Both the position numbers and the translations under genes were made by a program. From assembly GCA_046262315.1 (NCBI GenBank), contig JBHEMZ010000099.1:1-6886 (forward strand): 6,886 nt of DNA. Reading direction: 5' to 3'. This document shows positions 5,633 to 6,886 of the stretch, in pieces. Below the pieces are notes generated by a model. The model made no database searches and was not told the DNA's origin. It was given only the letters and a program-made list of their open reading frames with translations. The stretch is from JACVRM01 sp046262315 (lineage in GTDB: Bacteria > Actinomycetota > Thermoleophilia > Gaiellales > Gaiellaceae). How positions within the stretch are numbered: position 1 is the first letter of the stretch; the number at the start of each line of letters is the position of its first letter.

Positions 5633-6795
5633 GGCGTCAGGATCGGCGTGCCGGGCAGCCGCTTCGGCGGAGCCTTGCCGCCGAGCCAGGCGTTCACAGT
5701 GGCTCCCACGTCGGCAAACTCGCCCTCGTGGATGCGGCCGGCGGCGTTCCTGCCCTCCGCGTAGACGAGGAGCAGGCCGTGCTCGCGGGAATGGTCCGTC
5801 GAGGCGGTGGTTGGGTCGCACCCATGGTCGGACGTGATCACGAGCAGGTCGCCCGAACGGAGCGCGTCGAGCAGGTCGGGCAGGCGGCGGTCGAAATCCT
5901 GGAGGCAGCGATGGAAGTTCTCGGGGTCGTTGCGGTGCCCCCAGAGCATGTCCGTCTCGACGAGGTTGACGAAGATCAGGCCGTCTTCGGCCGCGCGCAG
6001 TAGTCGCTCGGTCTGCGCGATCCCCTGAGCGTTCGACTTCGTCGGATGCGACTCGTCGATGTCCTGGTCGGCGAAGATGTCGCTGATCTTTCCTACCCCG
6101 TAGACCGTCTTCCCCGCGCCGCGGACGAGCGAGAGGTAGTTCGGGCGCGGCGGCTCGAGCGAGAAGTCGTGGCGATTCGGCGTGCGCGCGTAGCTGCCGG
6201 GCTCTCCCTCGAAGGGCCGCGCGATGACGCGGCCGACGGCATGCGGTCCCGTGAGGATCTCGCGTGCGGTCCGGCACGCGTCGTAGAGCTCCTCGAGCGG
6301 GATCGTCTCCTCGTGCGCGGCGATCTGGAAGACCGAGTCAGCCGACGTGTAGACGATCCACTTGCCGGTCTGCTGGTGCTGCTCGCCGAGCTCCTGGATG
6401 ATCTCCGTGCCCGATGCGGCGACGTTGCCAAGCACCCCGCGTCCCGTGCGGTGCATGAACGGGTCCAGCACGCCGTGCGGGAAACCGTGCGGATACGTCG
6501 GCATCCCCTGGGGCGTGACCACGCCCATCAGCTCCCAGTGGCCGCTCGTGGTGTCTTTGCCTTTCGAGCGCTCGAGGAGCCGCCCGGCGATCGCGGGCGC
6601 ACCCGGCTGGGGCGGGCAGCCCTCGAGCGGCTCGACGTTTCCGAGGCCGAGGGCCTCGAGGTTCGGCAGGTCGAGCCCCCCGACGGCGCGGGCGACGTTG
6701 CCGAGCGTGTCGGAGCCTTCGTCGCCGTAGTCGGCCGCGTCGGGCAGGGCGCCCGCGCCGACCGCGTCGAGCACGATCACGCAGGCTCGGACCAT
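5629..6795 (-). CDS. deoB: phosphopentomutase
   Basis: This 388-residue cytoplasmic enzyme of the alkaline phosphatase superfamily interconverts (deoxy)ribose-1-phosphate and (deoxy)ribose-5-phosphate. It links nucleoside phosphorolysis to central carbon metabolism. The dimanganese site is complete: D10 in VLDAVGAG, T82 in KDTTSGHWE (equivalent to the phosphorylated Thr85 of the Bacillus cereus enzyme), D282 and H287 in ETDMLWGHRND, D323-H324 in TSDHGCDPT, and H335 in TDHSREHG. D153 in SADSVFQ matches the substrate-site Asp156. Spacing agrees with the Bacillus enzyme to within a constant offset of 3-4 residues, and the length is normal (about 390). The ATG at 6795 gives the expected MVRACVIVLDAVG start. 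No ribosome-binding site precedes it; instead a TAGACT -10 element sits 6 nt upstream, which points to a leaderless message. It is the first gene of the operon with the methyltransferases and deoA. Confidence 0.97.
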   Translation of the reverse strand: MVRACVIVLDAVGAGALPDAADYGDEGSDTLGNVARAVGGLDLPNLEALGLGNVEPLEGCPPQPGAPAIAGRLLERSKGKDTTSGHWELMGVVTPQGMPTYPHGFPHGVLDPFMHRTGRGVLGNVAASGTEIIQELGEQHQQTGKWIVYTSADSVFQIAAHEETIPLEELYDACRTAREILTGPHAVGRVIARPFEGEPGSYARTPNRHDFSLEPPRPNYLSLVRGAGKTVYGVGKISDIFADQDIDESHPTKSNAQGIAQTERLLRAAEDGLIFVNLVETDMLWGHRNDPENFHRCLQDFDRRLPDLLDALRSGDLLVITSDHGCDPTTASTDHSREHGLLLVYAEGRNAAGRIHEGEFADVGATVNAWLGGKAPPKRLPGTPILTP

Positions 6796-6800
6796 GACGC

Positions 6801-6806
6801 TAGTCT
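6801..6806 (+). promoter_or_regulatory. -10 element for the divergent plus-strand gene
   Basis: TAGTCT on the plus strand also fits TAnnnT and overlaps the minus-strand -10 by five bases. Its end is 8 nt before the ATG at 6815, so a transcript would start at about 6813-6815 with a leader of zero to two bases. It is weaker evidence than the minus-strand site because the -10-to-ATG distance is slightly long. Confidence 0.4.
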
Positions 6807-6807
6807 A
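6802..6807 (-). promoter_or_regulatory. -10 element of a probable leaderless deoB promoter
   Basis: TAGACT on the minus strand fits the TAnnnT pattern of actinobacterial -10 elements. Exactly 6 nt (6796-6801) separate it from the deoB ATG, which puts the A of the ATG at +1. No Shine-Dalgarno sequence lies before deoB, consistent with leaderless translation. No convincing -35 hexamer was found about 17 bp upstream. Confidence 0.55.
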
Positions 6808-6814
6808 CGACGGC

Positions 6815-6886
6815 ATGGACACGGTCCTCGGGCTCTTCGGCATGCTGGTCTTCATCGCGGGCGTGATCGCGCTCTCCGCGGCGGTC
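6815..6886 (+). CDS. small membrane protein, N-terminal fragment (partial)
   Basis: Only 24 codons are visible before the window ends, reading MDTVLGLFGMLVFIAGVIAL and then SAAV. The stretch is almost wholly hydrophobic after two residues, so it is either a membrane helix or a signal anchor. The start ATG at 6815 lies 19 bp from the divergent deoB start. There is no recognisable ribosome-binding site, but the plus-strand TAGTCT at 6801-6806 would produce a leaderless or nearly leaderless message. I do not recognise a family from this fragment. It could also be a chance open frame, though the fit of promoter, start and membrane helix argues for a real gene. Confidence 0.5.
   Translation, partial: MDTVLGLFGMLVFIAGVIALSAAV

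Overview
The window is a GC-rich bacterial chromosome segment. GTG starts are frequent (four of the eight genes), overlapping stop/start codons are common, and one promoter looks leaderless. Together with the protein flavour this suggests an actinobacterium, perhaps of the Thermoleophilia, but that placement is an inference from style and not from a marker gene. Seven genes lie on the minus strand. One partial gene at the right edge lies on the plus strand.

Right edge to centre (6886 down to about 2040): a divergent promoter only 19 bp wide separates a small membrane protein gene (plus strand, cut by the window edge) from a minus-strand operon. The operon order is deoB (phosphopentomutase), two tandem paralogous SAM-dependent methyltransferases, deoA (thymidine/pyrimidine-nucleoside phosphorylase), and then mutM (formamidopyrimidine-DNA glycosylase). 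The first four genes are joined by 4-nt overlaps (GTGA, GTGA, ATGA); mutM follows after 61 nt. DeoA releases deoxyribose-1-phosphate from pyrimidine deoxynucleosides and DeoB isomerises it to deoxyribose-5-phosphate, so the two core enzymes catalyse consecutive steps. The methyltransferases have no known role in that pathway and are the least explained part of the window.

Left part (about 1994 down to 1): two genes of an exopolysaccharide/capsule locus on the same strand. The first is a five-helix polyprenyl-phosphate sugar-1-phosphate transferase that starts polysaccharide repeat-unit synthesis. The second is the N-terminal part of a Wzz-type chain-length determinant, running off the left edge. 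A 112-bp gap with a plausible promoter separates this locus from mutM. The transferase carries a 30-bp in-frame tandem repeat in its cytoplasmic N-terminal tail.

No RNA genes, CRISPR arrays, insertion sequences or phage genes were seen. No gap between genes exceeds 112 bp. The most noteworthy items are the duplicated methyltransferase pair wired by translational coupling into a deoxynucleoside catabolic operon, the ribosome-binding sites hidden in the conserved C-terminal codons of both methyltransferases, and the near-palindromic shared -10 region of the divergent promoter.
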